Assembly (NCBI RefSeq): GCF_000986795.1
Contig: NZ_LAYZ01000001.1
Span: 496,001-560,000 of the forward strand
DNA length: 64,000 nt
Direction: 5' to 3'
Source of the DNA: Salinicoccus sediminis
Lineage (GTDB): Bacteria > Bacillota > Bacilli > Staphylococcales > Salinicoccaceae
Shown here: piece by piece, positions 18,245-28,870 of the stretch
Layout of the letters: every line of letters starts with the position of its first letter
How positions within the stretch are numbered: the stretch's first letter is position 1
Notes under the pieces: generated by a model
Database searches by the model: none
Told to the model about the DNA's origin: nothing
The model's input: only the letters and a program-made list of their open reading frames with translations
Translations under genes and position numbers: made by a program

Positions 18245-19510
18245 TTACATATTTTTGATGAGTTCATCTCCGAATTCTGAGCATTTCACTTCTTTGGAAT
18301 TGTCCATGAGCCTTGCAAAGTCATATGTGACGACCTGGGAAGCAATCGTCTTCTCCATCGCTTTTGTAACGAGGTCAGCCGCTTCCTGCCAGCCGATGTG
18401 CTCAAGCATCAGTACACCTGAAAGAACGACAGATGAAGGGTTCACTTTATCCAGACCGGCGTATTTCGGTGCAGTTCCGTGTGTCGCCTCGAAAATCGCA
18501 TGGCCTGTCTCATAGTTGATGTTCGCCCCCGGTGCAATGCCGATTCCACCGACTTGCGCAGCAAGTGCATCGGAGATGTAGTCTCCGTTCAGGTTCATGG
18601 TAGCGACGACTCCGAAGTCTTTCGGACGTGTCAGAATCTGCTGGAGGAAGATGTCGGCAATTGCATCCTTGATGATGATCTTGCCTGCGGCTTCAGCCTC
18701 TGACTGGACTTTATCGGCTTCTTCCCTGCCTTTTTCCTCCACGATCTTGTCGTATTCCTTCCAAGTGAAGACTTTATCCCCGAATTCGCGTTCAGCAAGG
18801 TCGTAGCCCCATGCTTTGAATGCACCTTCTGTAAATTTCATGATATTGCCCTTGTGGACAAGTGTTACTGAAGGACGGTTGTTGTCGATGGCATAGTTGA
18901 TTGCAGAACGCACAAGACGTTCAGTGCCCTCTTTGGAAACCGGTTTGATTCCGATGCCGGAAGTTTCAGGGAAACGGATATTTTTAGCGCCCATTTCATT
19001 CTGAAGGAAATCGATCACTTTCCTGACTTCGTCTGTACCTTCCTGGAACTCGATGCCTGCGTAGATATCTTCTGTATTTTCACGGAAGATTACCATGTCA
19101 GTATCTTCAGGACGCTTGATCGGTGAAGGCACACCTTCAAAGTATCTTACCGGACGCAGGCACGTGAACAGGTCAAGTTCCTGTCTGAGTGCCACGTTCA
19201 GCGAACGGATGCCGCCGCCGATAGGCGTAGTCAGAGGACCTTTGATCGCGAGCAGGTATTCATCGATTGTTTCAAGTGTTTCCTTAGGGAGCCATTCGCC
19301 GGTTTTGTCGAATGCCTTCTGTCCCGCAAGCACTTCTTTCCATTCGATTTTCTTTTCGCCGTTGTATGCTTTTTCCACAGCTGCATCGAGCACTTTGCTT
19401 GCAGCACTCCATATGTCAGGACCGATGCCGTCCCCTTCTATGAATGGAATGACAGGGTTATCAGGTACATTCAGTACACCGTTATCAGTAGTGATTTTTG
19501 AGCTTGCCAT
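18245..19510 (-). CDS. icd: Isocitrate dehydrogenase, NADP type
   Basis: Oxidative decarboxylation of isocitrate to 2-oxoglutarate. 421 residues, the bacterial homodimer type. Substrate-binding serine and arginines in [16 protein letters not shown], catalytic tyrosine in [11 protein letters not shown], metal-binding aspartates around 280-310 and the NADP-binding region [22 protein letters not shown] upstream of the ATG. Second gene of citZ-icd-mdh. Confidence 0.98.
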   Translation of the reverse strand: MASSKITTDNGVLNVPDNPVIPFIEGDGIGPDIWSAASKVLDAAVEKAYNGEKKIEWKEVLAGQKAFDKTGEWLPKETLETIDEYLLAIKGPLTTPIGGGIRSLNVALRQELDLFTCLRPVRYFEGVPSPIKRPEDTDMVIFRENTEDIYAGIEFQEGTDEVRKVIDFLQNEMGAKNIRFPETSGIGIKPVSKEGTERLVRSAINYAIDNNRPSVTLVHKGNIMKFTEGAFKAWGYDLAEREFGDKVFTWKEYDKIVEEKGREEADKVQSEAEAAGKIIIKDAIADIFLQQILTRPKDFGVVATMNLNGDYISDALAAQVGGIGIAPGANINYETGHAIFEATHGTAPKYAGLDKVNPSSVVLSGVLMLEHIGWQEAADLVTKAMEKTIASQVVTYDFARLMDNSKEVKCSEFGDELIKNM

Positions 19511-19542
19511 AATTCAAATACCTCCATGATTTTGTATATTGT

Positions 19543-20658
19543 CTATCTGTTCTCGATCGGTTCATATTTCTTGCCGGTCTGGCCGACATATTCCGCTCTC
19601 GGACGGATCAGCCTGTTATCTGCATATTGCTCAAGAATATGAGCGAGCCATCCGGACATGCGGCTCATTGTGAATATCGGTGTAAAGAGATCGTGGTCGA
19701 TGCCGAGTGAGTGGTATACGGACGCGCTGAAGAAATCCACGTTCGGCAGAAGCCCTTTTTCCCTCTCCACAATTTCAGCAATTTTAGCCGATTTTTCATA
19801 AAGTTCAGGTTCTCCGCGCTGTTCAGTCAGTTTCTCGGACATGTCCCTCAGGTATTTTGCACGCGGGTCGCCTTCCTTGTAGACACGGTGGCCCATTCCC
19901 ATGATCTTCTCTTTGTTGTCGAACTTCTCCTGAAGGTAGCCTTCAACCGCATCGACAGAGTCGATTTCAGACAGCATGGCCATTACACGTTCATTGGCTC
20001 CGCCGTGCAGAGGTCCCTTAAGTGCTCCGATCGCTGCTGTAACCCCGGAGTAGACATCGGACAGTGTCGCAACACAGACGCGTGCTGTGAATGTGGAAGC
20101 GTTCAGCTCATGGTCCGCATGAAGTACAAGCGCCTTGTTCATCGCTTCAACTTCAATATCATTGGGCTCTTTCCCGTTCAGCATATACAGGAAGTTGGCA
20201 GCATAGCTGTATTCTTTTTTGGGATTCAGAATTTCTTTTCCGTTCCTTGTCCTGGCAAAAGCGGCAACTAAAGAAGCAATTTGCGCCTGGATCTTAATCG
20301 CTTTTTCATGATTTGCCTCTTCATTCATCTCCTCGGTCAGCTCATCGAAGTGAGCCAGATAGGATACAGCAGTCCTGATTGCCGTCATCGGATGCACAGC
20401 ATCAGTGCTGTACGCTTCGAAATGACTGTGGATTTTAGGATCAAGCGTCATATATCCGAAGAGCTTGTCACGGAAATCATCCAATTCAGATTGATTTGGA
20501 AGCCTGTCATTCCAGAGCAGGAATACCACTTCCTCGAACATTGCATTCTCTGCAAGATCGTCTATCTCATATCCACAGTATGTCAACTGTGAACCGATGA
20601 TGGAACTGATGCGTGATTCAAGCGCCACGACACCTTCTAATCCTTTTTTCTCAGACAT
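19543..20658 (-). CDS. citZ: Citrate synthase
   Basis: Condenses acetyl-CoA and oxaloacetate. 371 residues, the short bacterial type. Catalytic H in LHADHELNASTFT, H in GMGHRVYKEGDPRA and D in NVDFFSASVYHSLGI. AAGGAG precedes the ATG. First gene of citZ-icd-mdh, behind a clear promoter. Confidence 0.97.
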   Translation of the reverse strand: MSEKKGLEGVVALESRISSIIGSQLTYCGYEIDDLAENAMFEEVVFLLWNDRLPNQSELDDFRDKLFGYMTLDPKIHSHFEAYSTDAVHPMTAIRTAVSYLAHFDELTEEMNEEANHEKAIKIQAQIASLVAAFARTRNGKEILNPKKEYSYAANFLYMLNGKEPNDIEVEAMNKALVLHADHELNASTFTARVCVATLSDVYSGVTAAIGALKGPLHGGANERVMAMLSEIDSVDAVEGYLQEKFDNKEKIMGMGHRVYKEGDPRAKYLRDMSEKLTEQRGEPELYEKSAKIAEIVEREKGLLPNVDFFSASVYHSLGIDHDLFTPIFTMSRMSGWLAHILEQYADNRLIRPRAEYVGQTGKKYEPIENR

Positions 20659-20708
20659 ATAGATTCTCCTTTAATCAATTAAAGATACAGCCTATTGGCC
20701 TCTATACC

Positions 20709-20736
20709 ATTATAGCAAATTCAAGAACTTTGTGAA
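20709..20736 (-). promoter_or_regulatory. Promoter of citZ-icd-mdh
   Basis: Consensus TATAAT at 20709-20714 with TTCACA at 20731-20736, 16-base spacer. Confidence 0.7.
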
Positions 20737-20766
20737 CAAATCAAATTTTTGCAGAGATTGTGAAAA

Positions 20767-20780
20767 AGTAAGCGTTGAAA
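20767..20780 (+). promoter_or_regulatory. Possible catabolite-responsive element upstream of citZ
   Basis: AGTAAGCGTTGAAA matches 12 of 14 positions of the degenerate CcpA consensus TGWNANCGNTNWCA. It lies upstream of the -35, not over the promoter. citZ is CcpA-controlled in Bacillus; here the match is weak and unproven. Confidence 0.3.
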
Positions 20781-20806
20781 GCCTTGAAACCGCTTCAATA
20801 AAGGGA

Positions 20807-20835
20807 AAAGCACAAATCTTTGAAGATTTGTGCTT
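20807..20835 (-). terminator. Terminator of the symporter operon, distal hairpin
   Basis: AGCACAAATCTT pairs with AAGATTTGTGCT almost without a loop; on the minus strand TTTTCCCTTT follows. It is 52 bases after the symporter stop codon. Confidence 0.7.
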
Positions 20836-20853
20836 AGTATAAGCGTGCGTTAA

Positions 20854-20879
20854 TTAACTTATCGAAAGTTATAAGTTAA
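20854..20879 (-). terminator. Proximal inverted repeat after the symporter gene
   Basis: Perfect 9-base arms TTAACTTAT and ATAAGTTAA with an 8-base loop, only 7 bases after the stop codon. It is AT-rich with little U-tract, so it may be a weak terminator or an mRNA 3'-end stem rather than the main stop. Confidence 0.45.
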
Positions 20880-20886
20880 CCTTATA

Positions 20887-22434
20887 TCAATGGGAAACAT
20901 CCGATGTGGAGATGCCGGTGGCAGCTTTGACCTGCACTTCCCTGTATTTCTCCACAGATTCCTGCTTTCTGAGGAAAGTCCCGAGGAAAGCCCCGAGGAA
21001 GCCGGCTGGCACAGAAATGATGGCCGGATTATCAAGCGGGAATACCGGTGACATCTCTATGAATGCCGCACCTGAGGGGTCCATGACGTTCGGCCCCAGA
21101 ATCACAAGGATCAATGCGGCAAAAAGGCCGGTCAATATACCAGTGATCGCCCCCGCGGTATTGAAGCGCTTCCAGAAGATCGTAAATACTATCACCGGAA
21201 GGTTTGCACTTGCCGCCACACAGAAAGCCAGTGACACCAGGAACGCGACGTTCTGGTTCTGCGCAAAGATGGCCAGGATGATGGAGAGCACACTGACACT
21301 GAACGCCGCAATTTTGGCGGCAAGCATCTGCTGCTGCTCCGAAATTTCCCCTTTTTTGATGACCTGGCCATAAATATCATGTGCAAATGCACTCGCCCCG
21401 GACAGGACGAGGCCCGCCACGACAGCAAGGATGGTCGCGAATGCCACAGCAGCTACGAAGGACATCAGGAGGTCTCCTCCGAGCCGCTCAGCCAGCAGAG
21501 GTGCTGCCATATTACCCGCCGGGTTGGCTGCGATGATTTCCTCCCTTGAAAGGAGTGCCGCCGCCCCAAAACCGAGGAAGATCGTCAGTATATAGAATAT
21601 GCCGATGATCCATGTCGCCCACATGACTGAACTTCTGGCTGTTTTGGCATCTTTTACAGTGAAGAACCTCATAAGGATGTGCGGCAGTCCCGCCGTTCCG
21701 AACAGGAGCGCGATCATGAGGGATATGTTATTGAGGGGGGAAACCCCCTGCGAACCGGGATTTAAAAATTCCCCTTTGAATTCCGGTGCAGTAATATTCT
21801 TCATCTCACCAAACATGCTGAAGATGTTGAAGTTGAAATGGAGCAGCACTAAAAACGAAATGATTACCGTCCCGATCATCAACAGCACGGCTTTCACCAT
21901 CTGGACCCAGCTTGTTGCCGTCATTCCGCCAAAAAGTACATAGATTGTCATCATGATACCGACAATGATTACCGATACAGTATACGGTATTCCGAAAAGC
22001 AGCTGGATAAGCGCCCCAGCCCCGACGAGCTGGGCAAGCATATAGAAAATTACAATGGTGATGGATGACAGTGCGGCAAATGCGCGCACCTTCTTTAGTT
22101 CGAAACGTGCCGCAATCATATCAGCCACTGTATATTTACCCAGGTTACGCAGTGGTTCTGCAACAATATACAATACGACCAGATAGGCCGTTAAGTATCC
22201 GACACTGTAGAAAAAGCCGTCAAACCCCCATAGGGCGATCGCTCCCGCGATGCCGAGAAACGAAGCTGCAGAAAGGTAATCCCCTGAAATTGCCAGTCCG
22301 TTCTGCCAGCCCGTCAGCCCTCCGCCTGCTGTATAGAAATCCTTTGTTGAATTCGTCCTTTTGGAAGCAAAATATGTGATGACAAGAGTCGCTCCTACAA
22401 ACACTAAAAACATGACGATCACAGTTGCACTCAT
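20887..22434 (-). CDS. Sodium:solute symporter, acetate-permease (ActP/YwcA) type
   Basis: Membrane symporter of the SSS family; ActP-type members take up acetate and other short carboxylates with a cation. 515 residues and about 13 hydrophobic helices, with SSS signatures near DFYTAGGGLTGWQNGLAISGDYLSAAS-type sequence (about 31-57) and GTAGLPHILMRFFTV. The ATG overlaps the DUF485 stop codon (TAATG), the standard yjcH-actP pairing. The place next to citZ suggests acetate or pyruvate use. Substrate is inference. Confidence 0.85.
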   Translation of the reverse strand: MSATVIVMFLVFVGATLVITYFASKRTNSTKDFYTAGGGLTGWQNGLAISGDYLSAASFLGIAGAIALWGFDGFFYSVGYLTAYLVVLYIVAEPLRNLGKYTVADMIAARFELKKVRAFAALSSITIVIFYMLAQLVGAGALIQLLFGIPYTVSVIIVGIMMTIYVLFGGMTATSWVQMVKAVLLMIGTVIISFLVLLHFNFNIFSMFGEMKNITAPEFKGEFLNPGSQGVSPLNNISLMIALLFGTAGLPHILMRFFTVKDAKTARSSVMWATWIIGIFYILTIFLGFGAAALLSREEIIAANPAGNMAAPLLAERLGGDLLMSFVAAVAFATILAVVAGLVLSGASAFAHDIYGQVIKKGEISEQQQMLAAKIAAFSVSVLSIILAIFAQNQNVAFLVSLAFCVAASANLPVIVFTIFWKRFNTAGAITGILTGLFAALILVILGPNVMDPSGAAFIEMSPVFPLDNPAIISVPAGFLGAFLGTFLRKQESVEKYREVQVKAATGISTSDVSH

Positions 22435-22742
22435 TACAGTTCCCCTTCCCGATACTTCCTGATGATTTCGTCCGCTTCCCTGTCAAAGACCTTCGCCCGC
22501 CTCATATAGATTGTGACAAGCGTCCAGACCATGATGAAAAGCAGCAATGCATAAATCCACGCCCATGAAATATTACCGAATGCTTCATTATTGAGAATGG
22601 TCGTATAGCCGGTAAGCACCGGAAAAAGCAGTGTCGCGATAATGAAGAAAACGCTGATCGGCAAGATGAATCGGTTCCGCTTACTGAGCAGATCCTTGAA
22701 TTCCTGCTGATGGGCAATCTTCTCATAGTCAATTTCTTTCAT
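22434..22742 (-). CDS. DUF485 membrane protein, partner of the symporter (YjcH/YwcB-like)
   Basis: 102 residues with two membrane helices (about 28-48 and 58-82) and charged ends. DUF485 proteins are nearly always encoded just before an ActP-type symporter, as here with a one-base overlap; their biochemical role is not known. AAAGGGGG precedes the ATG. First gene of the two-gene unit. Confidence 0.88.
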   Translation of the reverse strand: MKEIDYEKIAHQQEFKDLLSKRNRFILPISVFFIIATLLFPVLTGYTTILNNEAFGNISWAWIYALLLFIMVWTLVTIYMRRAKVFDREADEIIRKYREGEL

Positions 22743-22766
22743 TGTATAACCCCCTTTTATATCTTC

Positions 22767-22795
22767 ATTTTATTTCTTTGTTTAAATTATGTCAA
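22767..22795 (-). promoter_or_regulatory. Promoter of the DUF485-symporter operon
   Basis: Perfect TTGACA at 22790-22795, 17-base spacer, TAAAAT at 22767-22772. Confidence 0.82.
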
Positions 22796-22829
22796 TTTTA
22801 TGAATAATTAAAATAGAGTTTTCATGAAA

Positions 22830-22864
22830 TAAAAAAGCACTCCATAAATGAATATGGAATGCTA
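22830..22864 (-). terminator. Terminator of the lipoprotein gene
   Basis: AGCAttCCATA pairs with TATGGagTGCT around TTCATT; T-run follows on the minus strand, a few bases past the gene. Confidence 0.82.
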
Positions 22865-22869
22865 ATAAT

Positions 22870-23628
22870 CTACATGTTTTTCGGTTTTTCAAGGACATCA
22901 ATTTCACCGATCCGCGTGTATTCCAGGTTGGATATCATATTGATTTCACTGCCCTCATCCTCTAATGTAAACGTCATTTTACCGCCGGTATATTGATACT
23001 CGCCATTCAGCGTCACTGTAATCTGGCCGTTCATGCTTTCGGCACCATCCAATGTATCCAGCACTTCCTGGTCAACAAAACCGGAAACATCTTCAGACGA
23101 GTCGACCGGAAGCTGGATTTCATATCCCTCCTCCGTCTGTGTGGCCTCGCCTTCTTTGAAACCCTCCAGGTTCTGGACGATTTCACCATAGGTGCTGCCG
23201 TTCATATCCACACCTGCACCCTCTTCATTGATGCTGCCGTCTTCATACGTGAAATGATCACCGTCTATGACGTAGTGGGCGTCCACTTCACTGCCGTTAT
23301 CGACTTCGACTTTCACTTCGTTCTGCTCACTCTGAGTTGTTATTGTACGGACGACGTTCTGCGTATTCCCGGAGGAAATGGTGAAAGTCTGTCTCGCTTC
23401 GTAACTGGAGGCTTCGCCCCATTCAGCAATCGCCTGATCTATGATTTCAGATGCGTCAGCTTCCGGCTGCTGACCTTCTCCGGATTCTTCTGTCTGCCCC
23501 TGCTCTTCAGTTTCTTCGGATGTATTTTGGGCATCCTCTCGGGTGTTTTCTCCCTGGCCGGAATCACCCCCGCTGCCGCAGGCAGTAAGGACCGCCGACA
23601 GCATTGCAAATAATAATATCCTTTTCAT
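22870..23628 (-). CDS. Secreted lipoprotein of unknown function
   Basis: 252 residues. Signal peptide (MKRILLFAMLSAVL) with lipobox LTAC (Cys about 17), then a Ser/Glu/Gln-rich flexible linker (about 18-60) and a beta-rich domain (about 65-245) of the general kind found in Gram-positive DUF6612/LolA-like lipoproteins. It would be anchored to the outer face of the membrane. The mature protein is strongly acidic, as expected for a halotolerant host. Own promoter and terminator. Function unknown. Confidence 0.85.
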   Translation of the reverse strand: MKRILLFAMLSAVLTACGSGGDSGQGENTREDAQNTSEETEEQGQTEESGEGQQPEADASEIIDQAIAEWGEASSYEARQTFTISSGNTQNVVRTITTQSEQNEVKVEVDNGSEVDAHYVIDGDHFTYEDGSINEEGAGVDMNGSTYGEIVQNLEGFKEGEATQTEEGYEIQLPVDSSEDVSGFVDQEVLDTLDGAESMNGQITVTLNGEYQYTGGKMTFTLEDEGSEINMISNLEYTRIGEIDVLEKPKNM

Positions 23629-23646
23629 TTAAGCCACCTCAACATC

Positions 23647-23675
23647 ATTATACCGGCACCCTGCAATCTCCACAA
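23647..23675 (-). promoter_or_regulatory. Promoter of the lipoprotein gene
   Basis: TTGTGG at 23670-23675, 17-base spacer, perfect TATAAT at 23647-23652; GAGGTGG follows just before the ATG. Confidence 0.7.
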
Positions 23676-23692
23676 CAATAAAAAGTGCATAT

Positions 23693-23732
23693 GAAAGCCC
23701 CGGAAACCAGACTGTATCACAGTTTCCGGGGC
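23693..23732 (-). terminator. Terminator of pfkA-pyk
   Basis: Eleven-base arms GCCCCGGAAAC and GTTTCCGGGGC around a 13-base loop, followed by TTTC on the minus strand. Confidence 0.8.
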
Positions 23733-23759
23733 CTGTGTCACTAAGTGACGGTGTTCATA

Positions 23760-25520
23760 CTACAATACATTTGCATGGCCGCTGAATATGCAGTTCTGTT
23801 CCGCATCCAGCGTAATGACCATACCGTCCTCCAATATGTCGAAGGCATCGGATGCTCCGACGATAGTCGGCAGATCCAGGTTCAATCCGACGATTGCGCC
23901 ATGTGAAGTCAGCCCGCCTTCAACCGTTACGATTCCGGCAGCTCTTTCAAGATGCTCAGTCATCTCCGGTTCCACAGACTGTGTGACAACAATCTTGCCT
24001 TCTATATCCTTTTCGCTGATCTCGGAAGCGGAACCGAGGACGACTGCTTCAGCCACAGTGCTTCTGCGCCCGATGCCCTGCGCACGGATGAGTACATCAC
24101 CCACAATATGGAGCTTCATCAGGTTCGTCGTGCCCGCTTCACCTGCAGGGACACCCGCCGTGATGATCAGCAGATCCCCGTATGTTGCAAAACCTTCTTC
24201 GAGGGCAGCTGATACTGAAGTGTTCAGGAGCGCATCCGTATCCCTTCTGCCCTCTTTCAGCACAGGATGGACACCCCAGACGAGCTGGAGCTGACGGGCA
24301 ACCTGATCATGCGGTGTGACGGCAACGATGTCGGCATGCGGACGGTATTTGGAAATCATCCTTGCCGTATGGCCGGATTCTGTCGCTGCGACTATCGCCT
24401 TACACTGGAGATTCAATGCCGTATGGGCAACCGAGACACCGATTGCTGTAACCATATTCGTCTGCAGTGATTTCGTCCGCTCGGACAACAGCTTCTTATA
24501 ATCCTGTGCATCTTCCGCTGATAAAGCGATGCTTGCCATCGTCTGTACAGATTCAAGCGGATAATCACCCGCTGCTGTTTCACCGCTGAGCATGACAGCA
24601 TCCGTGCCGTCATATATCGCGTTGGCCACGTCACTCGCCTCAGCGCGCGTACACCTCGGATTATGCTGCATGGAATCCAGCATCTGTGTGGCAGTAATCA
24701 CCGGCTTGCCCATCAGATTACATTTTTTGATGAGTTCCTTCTGAACCATCGGCACAGATTCAGGCGGAATCTCGACACCCATGTCTCCGCGGGCGACCAT
24801 GAGGCCGTCGGAGATCTCAAGTATGCCGTCGATATTGTCGATCCCTTCCTGGTTCTCTATTTTCGGGATGATCTTGATGGATTCTGCTGATCTTTCCTCG
24901 AGCAGTTCACGGATTTCAAGTACATCGCTGTTAGTACGGATGAAACTCGCCGCAATGAAATCGATATCCTCATCTATGCCGAAAATGATATCCTCACGGT
25001 CTTTGTCGGTGATACCCGGAAGCTTCACGGATACACCGGGAACATTGACACCTTTTTTATTTTTAAGGACACCGTCGTTCAATACGCGGCAGTGGATTTC
25101 ACCTTTGTCATGCTGGATATTTTCTATTTTGAGTTCCACAAGACCGTCATCCAGAAGGATGCGGTCTTCGGTATCCACATCATCGATAAGTCCCGGATAT
25201 GTGATGGAGAACTTTTCGCTGTCGCCCGTGACCTCCTCCATCGTGACGATGATTTCCTGGCCTTTTTCAAGTTCCACCGCTCCGCCTTCCATACTGTGTG
25301 TGCGTATTTCAGGTCCTTTTGTATCAAGCAGTATTGCCACTGTCCTACCGAGTTTATCTGCAGTTTTCCTGATATTTTTAATGCGCGAACGGTGTTCCTC
25401 GTGATCTCCGTGGGAGAAATTGAGACGTGCCACGTTCATGCCTGCTTCAATCAGTTTTTCAAGCATCTCCGGGTGTTCGGAAGCCGGGCCGATGGTACAT
25501 ACGATCTTTGTATTGCGCAT
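23760..25520 (-). CDS. pyk: Pyruvate kinase with C-terminal PEP-utilising domain
   Basis: Makes pyruvate and ATP from phosphoenolpyruvate and ADP. 586 residues, the long Bacillus/Staphylococcus form. TIM barrel with ARLNFSHG (about 31-38) and the catalytic lysine in IPKIENQEG, metal ligands near GDMGVEIP, B domain, allosteric C domain, and an extra C-terminal domain (about 475-586) related to the phosphohistidine domain of PEP synthase, containing [18 protein letters not shown] precedes the ATG. 13 bases after pfkA in one operon. Confidence 0.98.
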   Translation of the reverse strand: MRNTKIVCTIGPASEHPEMLEKLIEAGMNVARLNFSHGDHEEHRSRIKNIRKTADKLGRTVAILLDTKGPEIRTHSMEGGAVELEKGQEIIVTMEEVTGDSEKFSITYPGLIDDVDTEDRILLDDGLVELKIENIQHDKGEIHCRVLNDGVLKNKKGVNVPGVSVKLPGITDKDREDIIFGIDEDIDFIAASFIRTNSDVLEIRELLEERSAESIKIIPKIENQEGIDNIDGILEISDGLMVARGDMGVEIPPESVPMVQKELIKKCNLMGKPVITATQMLDSMQHNPRCTRAEASDVANAIYDGTDAVMLSGETAAGDYPLESVQTMASIALSAEDAQDYKKLLSERTKSLQTNMVTAIGVSVAHTALNLQCKAIVAATESGHTARMISKYRPHADIVAVTPHDQVARQLQLVWGVHPVLKEGRRDTDALLNTSVSAALEEGFATYGDLLIITAGVPAGEAGTTNLMKLHIVGDVLIRAQGIGRRSTVAEAVVLGSASEISEKDIEGKIVVTQSVEPEMTEHLERAAGIVTVEGGLTSHGAIVGLNLDLPTIVGASDAFDILEDGMVITLDAEQNCIFSGHANVL

Positions 25521-25533
25521 TTATGATTTCCTC

Positions 25534-26556
<1,023 letters not shown>

Positions 26557-26568
26557 GTATTGCCGCTC

Positions 26569-26582
26569 TGAAACCGTTTTAC
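26569..26582 (+). promoter_or_regulatory. Candidate CcpA site upstream of pfkA
   Basis: TGAAACCGTTTTAC fits 12 of 14 positions of TGWNANCGNTNWCA. It sits just upstream of the -35, a position from which CcpA activates in Bacillus. Regulation is inference. Confidence 0.4.
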
Positions 26583-26584
26583 AC

Positions 26585-26618
26585 ATAAAAAAGAACAGCC
26601 GCCATTAAGACTGTTCTT
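26585..26618 (-). terminator. Terminator of the malic enzyme-accA operon, overlapping the accA stop
   Basis: AAGAACAG pairs with CTGTTCTT and a T-run follows. The 5' arm is made of the last accA codons, so the gene ends inside its own terminator. Confidence 0.85.
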
Positions 26619-27558
26619 CGTAAACGCCAATATCCATATATTTCTGATAACGGTCTTCCATGAGGGCATCCCGGTCCATCTGTGACAGTTCTCCCAGATG
26701 TTTCCAAAGAACTCCATCGAGCGCCTCGTATACGGCATCCTTGTCATTGTGCGCACCGCCCTGGGGTTCTGCGATCACTTCATCTGCAATGCCCAGCTCC
26801 CTCAGGTCACCTGCAGTGATTTTGAGTGATTCTGCCGCTATCTCCTTCAAGGAAGCATCTTTGAAAAGGATACTCGCCGCCCCTTCAGGGGAAATCACTG
26901 AATACGTGGCATTTTCAAGCATCAGGAGCCGGTTGCAGACACCGAGCGCCAAAGCACCGCCCGAGCCGCCTTCACCTATCACCACGCTGATGACGGGTAC
27001 TTTCAGGCCGGCCATTTCAACAAGGTTGCGTGCAATGGATTCACTCTGGCCGCGTTCTTCGGCCGCTCTGCCGGGATAAGCACCTTTTGTATCGATGAAA
27101 CAGATGACCGGACGGTTGAATTTATCCGCCTGCTTCATGAGTCTCAGGGCTTTTCTGTAGCCGTCCGGATGCGCCATGCCGAAATTGCGCTTTATGTTAC
27201 CTTTTGTATCACGTCCGCGCTGATGACCGATGATTGTGACCGGCGTGCCTTTATAAGTCGCGATGCCGCCAACAATCGCCGCGTCATCACTGTATACCCG
27301 GTCTCCGAAAAATTCGATGAAGTCATCAAACATTGCATCGATGTATTCAAGCGTCGTCGGGCGGTTTATATATCTCGCAATCTCGACACGCTGCCACGGC
27401 GTCAGGTTATTGTATATTTCGTTCTTCTTGTCCGTTACCTTCTTTTCAAGAAAACTGATTTCCTTCGTCAGATCCAGCTTGTTTTTCGCTGCATACTTTT
27501 CCAGTTCCCCGATTTTCTCTTCAAGTTCCTGTATGGGTTTCTCAAATTCGAACGCCAT
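26605..27558 (-). CDS. accA: Acetyl-CoA carboxylase carboxyltransferase, alpha subunit
   Basis: With AccD forms the tetramer that moves CO2 from biotin to acetyl-CoA to give malonyl-CoA for fatty acid synthesis. 317 residues; crotonase fold with the conserved [31 protein letters not shown] and [12 protein letters not shown] segments. N-terminal coiled coil (about 5-55). Two bases after accD, with GGGGTG as RBS. Confidence 0.98.
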   Translation of the reverse strand: MAFEFEKPIQELEEKIGELEKYAAKNKLDLTKEISFLEKKVTDKKNEIYNNLTPWQRVEIARYINRPTTLEYIDAMFDDFIEFFGDRVYSDDAAIVGGIATYKGTPVTIIGHQRGRDTKGNIKRNFGMAHPDGYRKALRLMKQADKFNRPVICFIDTKGAYPGRAAEERGQSESIARNLVEMAGLKVPVISVVIGEGGSGGALALGVCNRLLMLENATYSVISPEGAASILFKDASLKEIAAESLKITAGDLRELGIADEVIAEPQGGAHNDKDAVYEALDGVLWKHLGELSQMDRDALMEDRYQKYMDIGVYEEQS

Positions 27559-27560
27559 GA

Positions 27561-28412
27561 CTACACCCCGCTATGCATTCTGAGTATTTTTCCGAGATAG
27601 TCTTTCATATCATTACGGTCGACAACCCTGTCAAGCTGTCCGTGTTTAAGCAGGAATTCCGCCGTCTGGAAATCGTCGGGCAGTTTTTCCTTGATGGTCT
27701 CCTCGATGACGCGTCTGCCCGCAAAACCGATGAGGGCACCTGTTTCAGCAAGATTGATATCCCCGACTGAAGCGAAGCTTGCCGACACACCGCCTGTTGT
27801 GGGGTTCGTCATATAGGCAATGTATAAAAGTCCCGCCTGGCTGTGTTTTTCAATCGCCACACTCACTTTGGCCATCTGCATCAGGGAGACGATGCCTTCC
27901 TGCATGCGGGCCCCGCCGCTCGCTGTGAAAACGATGACCGGCAGCCCTCTGTCAGTGGCGTAGTTGAATGATCTGGCAAGCTTTTCGCCGACAGCAGAAC
28001 CCATGCTTCCCATTCTGAACCGCGAATCCATGACGGCGACAACCGTCCGCGTACCATCTATTTCACCTTCCGCACAGACCACCGCTTCATTCAGGCCGGT
28101 CTTCTGCCGGTCCTTTTCAAGTTTCGATCCATAATTCGGGAATTCAAGAGGATTGGCGGATGTCACTTCTTCAAAAAGTACTGTAACCGTGCCCTCATCC
28201 ATCAGCGCCTCCATGCGTTCAACGCTTGTTATCGGCAGGTGGTGGTTGCAGTTAGTACAGACATTCAGCCTTTTATAGAGTTCTTTCGAATAAAGGATCT
28301 TTTTACAGTTCGGGCATTTGGTCATGATTGAAGCGCTGTTTTCGAATGTACCGTCATTCGAGTTGGTTTCATTTACTTTTTTATTCAGCTTGGAAAACAA
28401 GTCTTTTAGCAT
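27561..28412 (-). CDS. accD: Acetyl-CoA carboxylase carboxyltransferase, beta subunit
   Basis: Partner of AccA. 283 residues: N-terminal zinc finger with cysteine pairs CPNCKK and CTNCNHH (about 34-56) and a crotonase-fold catalytic domain ([29 protein letters not shown]). CAAGGGG precedes the ATG. Gene order malic enzyme-regulator-accD-accA ties fatty acid supply to NADPH/pyruvate supply. Confidence 0.98.
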   Translation of the reverse strand: MLKDLFSKLNKKVNETNSNDGTFENSASIMTKCPNCKKILYSKELYKRLNVCTNCNHHLPITSVERMEALMDEGTVTVLFEEVTSANPLEFPNYGSKLEKDRQKTGLNEAVVCAEGEIDGTRTVVAVMDSRFRMGSMGSAVGEKLARSFNYATDRGLPVIVFTASGGARMQEGIVSLMQMAKVSVAIEKHSQAGLLYIAYMTNPTTGGVSASFASVGDINLAETGALIGFAGRRVIEETIKEKLPDDFQTAEFLLKHGQLDRVVDRNDMKDYLGKILRMHSGV

Positions 28413-28431
28413 ACTTAACCCCTTGTTTCTA

Positions 28432-28857
28432 TTACGAATTGAAGGCTCGTGAATATTTATCGAGCAAAACGTGAATTTTTTTTAATATTTGATTGTCATC
28501 ATCATAGACAGACATGTCTCTATCGCCATGCTTTGCCCTGACATGATTTTCAATCATTTCTTTGATCTCTATGATTTCATCCTGCTGTCTTTTTGTTCTG
28601 ATGAGGTACTTGCCGATCAATTGGAATAATTGATGGTTGTCTATGTCGGCGAGAAAAGTGCCTTCACCGCGGCGTACATAGATGATGCCAAGCAGTTCAA
28701 GGGCCCTGAGTGCCTCTCTGACACTCTGCCGGCTGACATTCAGCTTATCCTTCAGATACCTCTCACTCGGGAGCTTTTCGCCCACCTGGATATTTTCAGC
28801 TTCCACCAGGTTGTGAATCTGTTCTACGATATGTTCCAAACCCGTTCTTTCTTCCAT
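28432..28857 (-). CDS. Short GntR-family (FadR-like) transcriptional regulator
   Basis: 141 residues. The N-terminal winged helix (about 8-75) is typical Gnt[30 protein letters not shown]-type sequence, then a wing with RRGEGTF. The helical C-terminal part (about 80-141) is much shorter than the 150-residue FCD/FadR effector domain, so ligand sensing is reduced or different, yet the gene has no sign of decay. RBS GGGGGG. Lies 13 bases after the malic enzyme gene and before accDA. A palindrome of the FadR core type at the malic enzyme start site makes autoregulation of this operon the simplest guess. Confidence 0.85.
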   Translation of the reverse strand: MEERTGLEHIVEQIHNLVEAENIQVGEKLPSERYLKDKLNVSRQSVREALRALELLGIIYVRRGEGTFLADIDNHQLFQLIGKYLIRTKRQQDEIIEIKEMIENHVRAKHGDRDMSVYDDDNQILKKIHVLLDKYSRAFNS

Positions 28858-28870
28858 AGTCCCCCCGTAA

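Noticed and set aside
20806-20887. Intergenic region after the symporter gene as a small RNA locus
   Set aside because: Two hairpins exist, but no independent promoter on either strand could be placed upstream of them; terminators explain them better.
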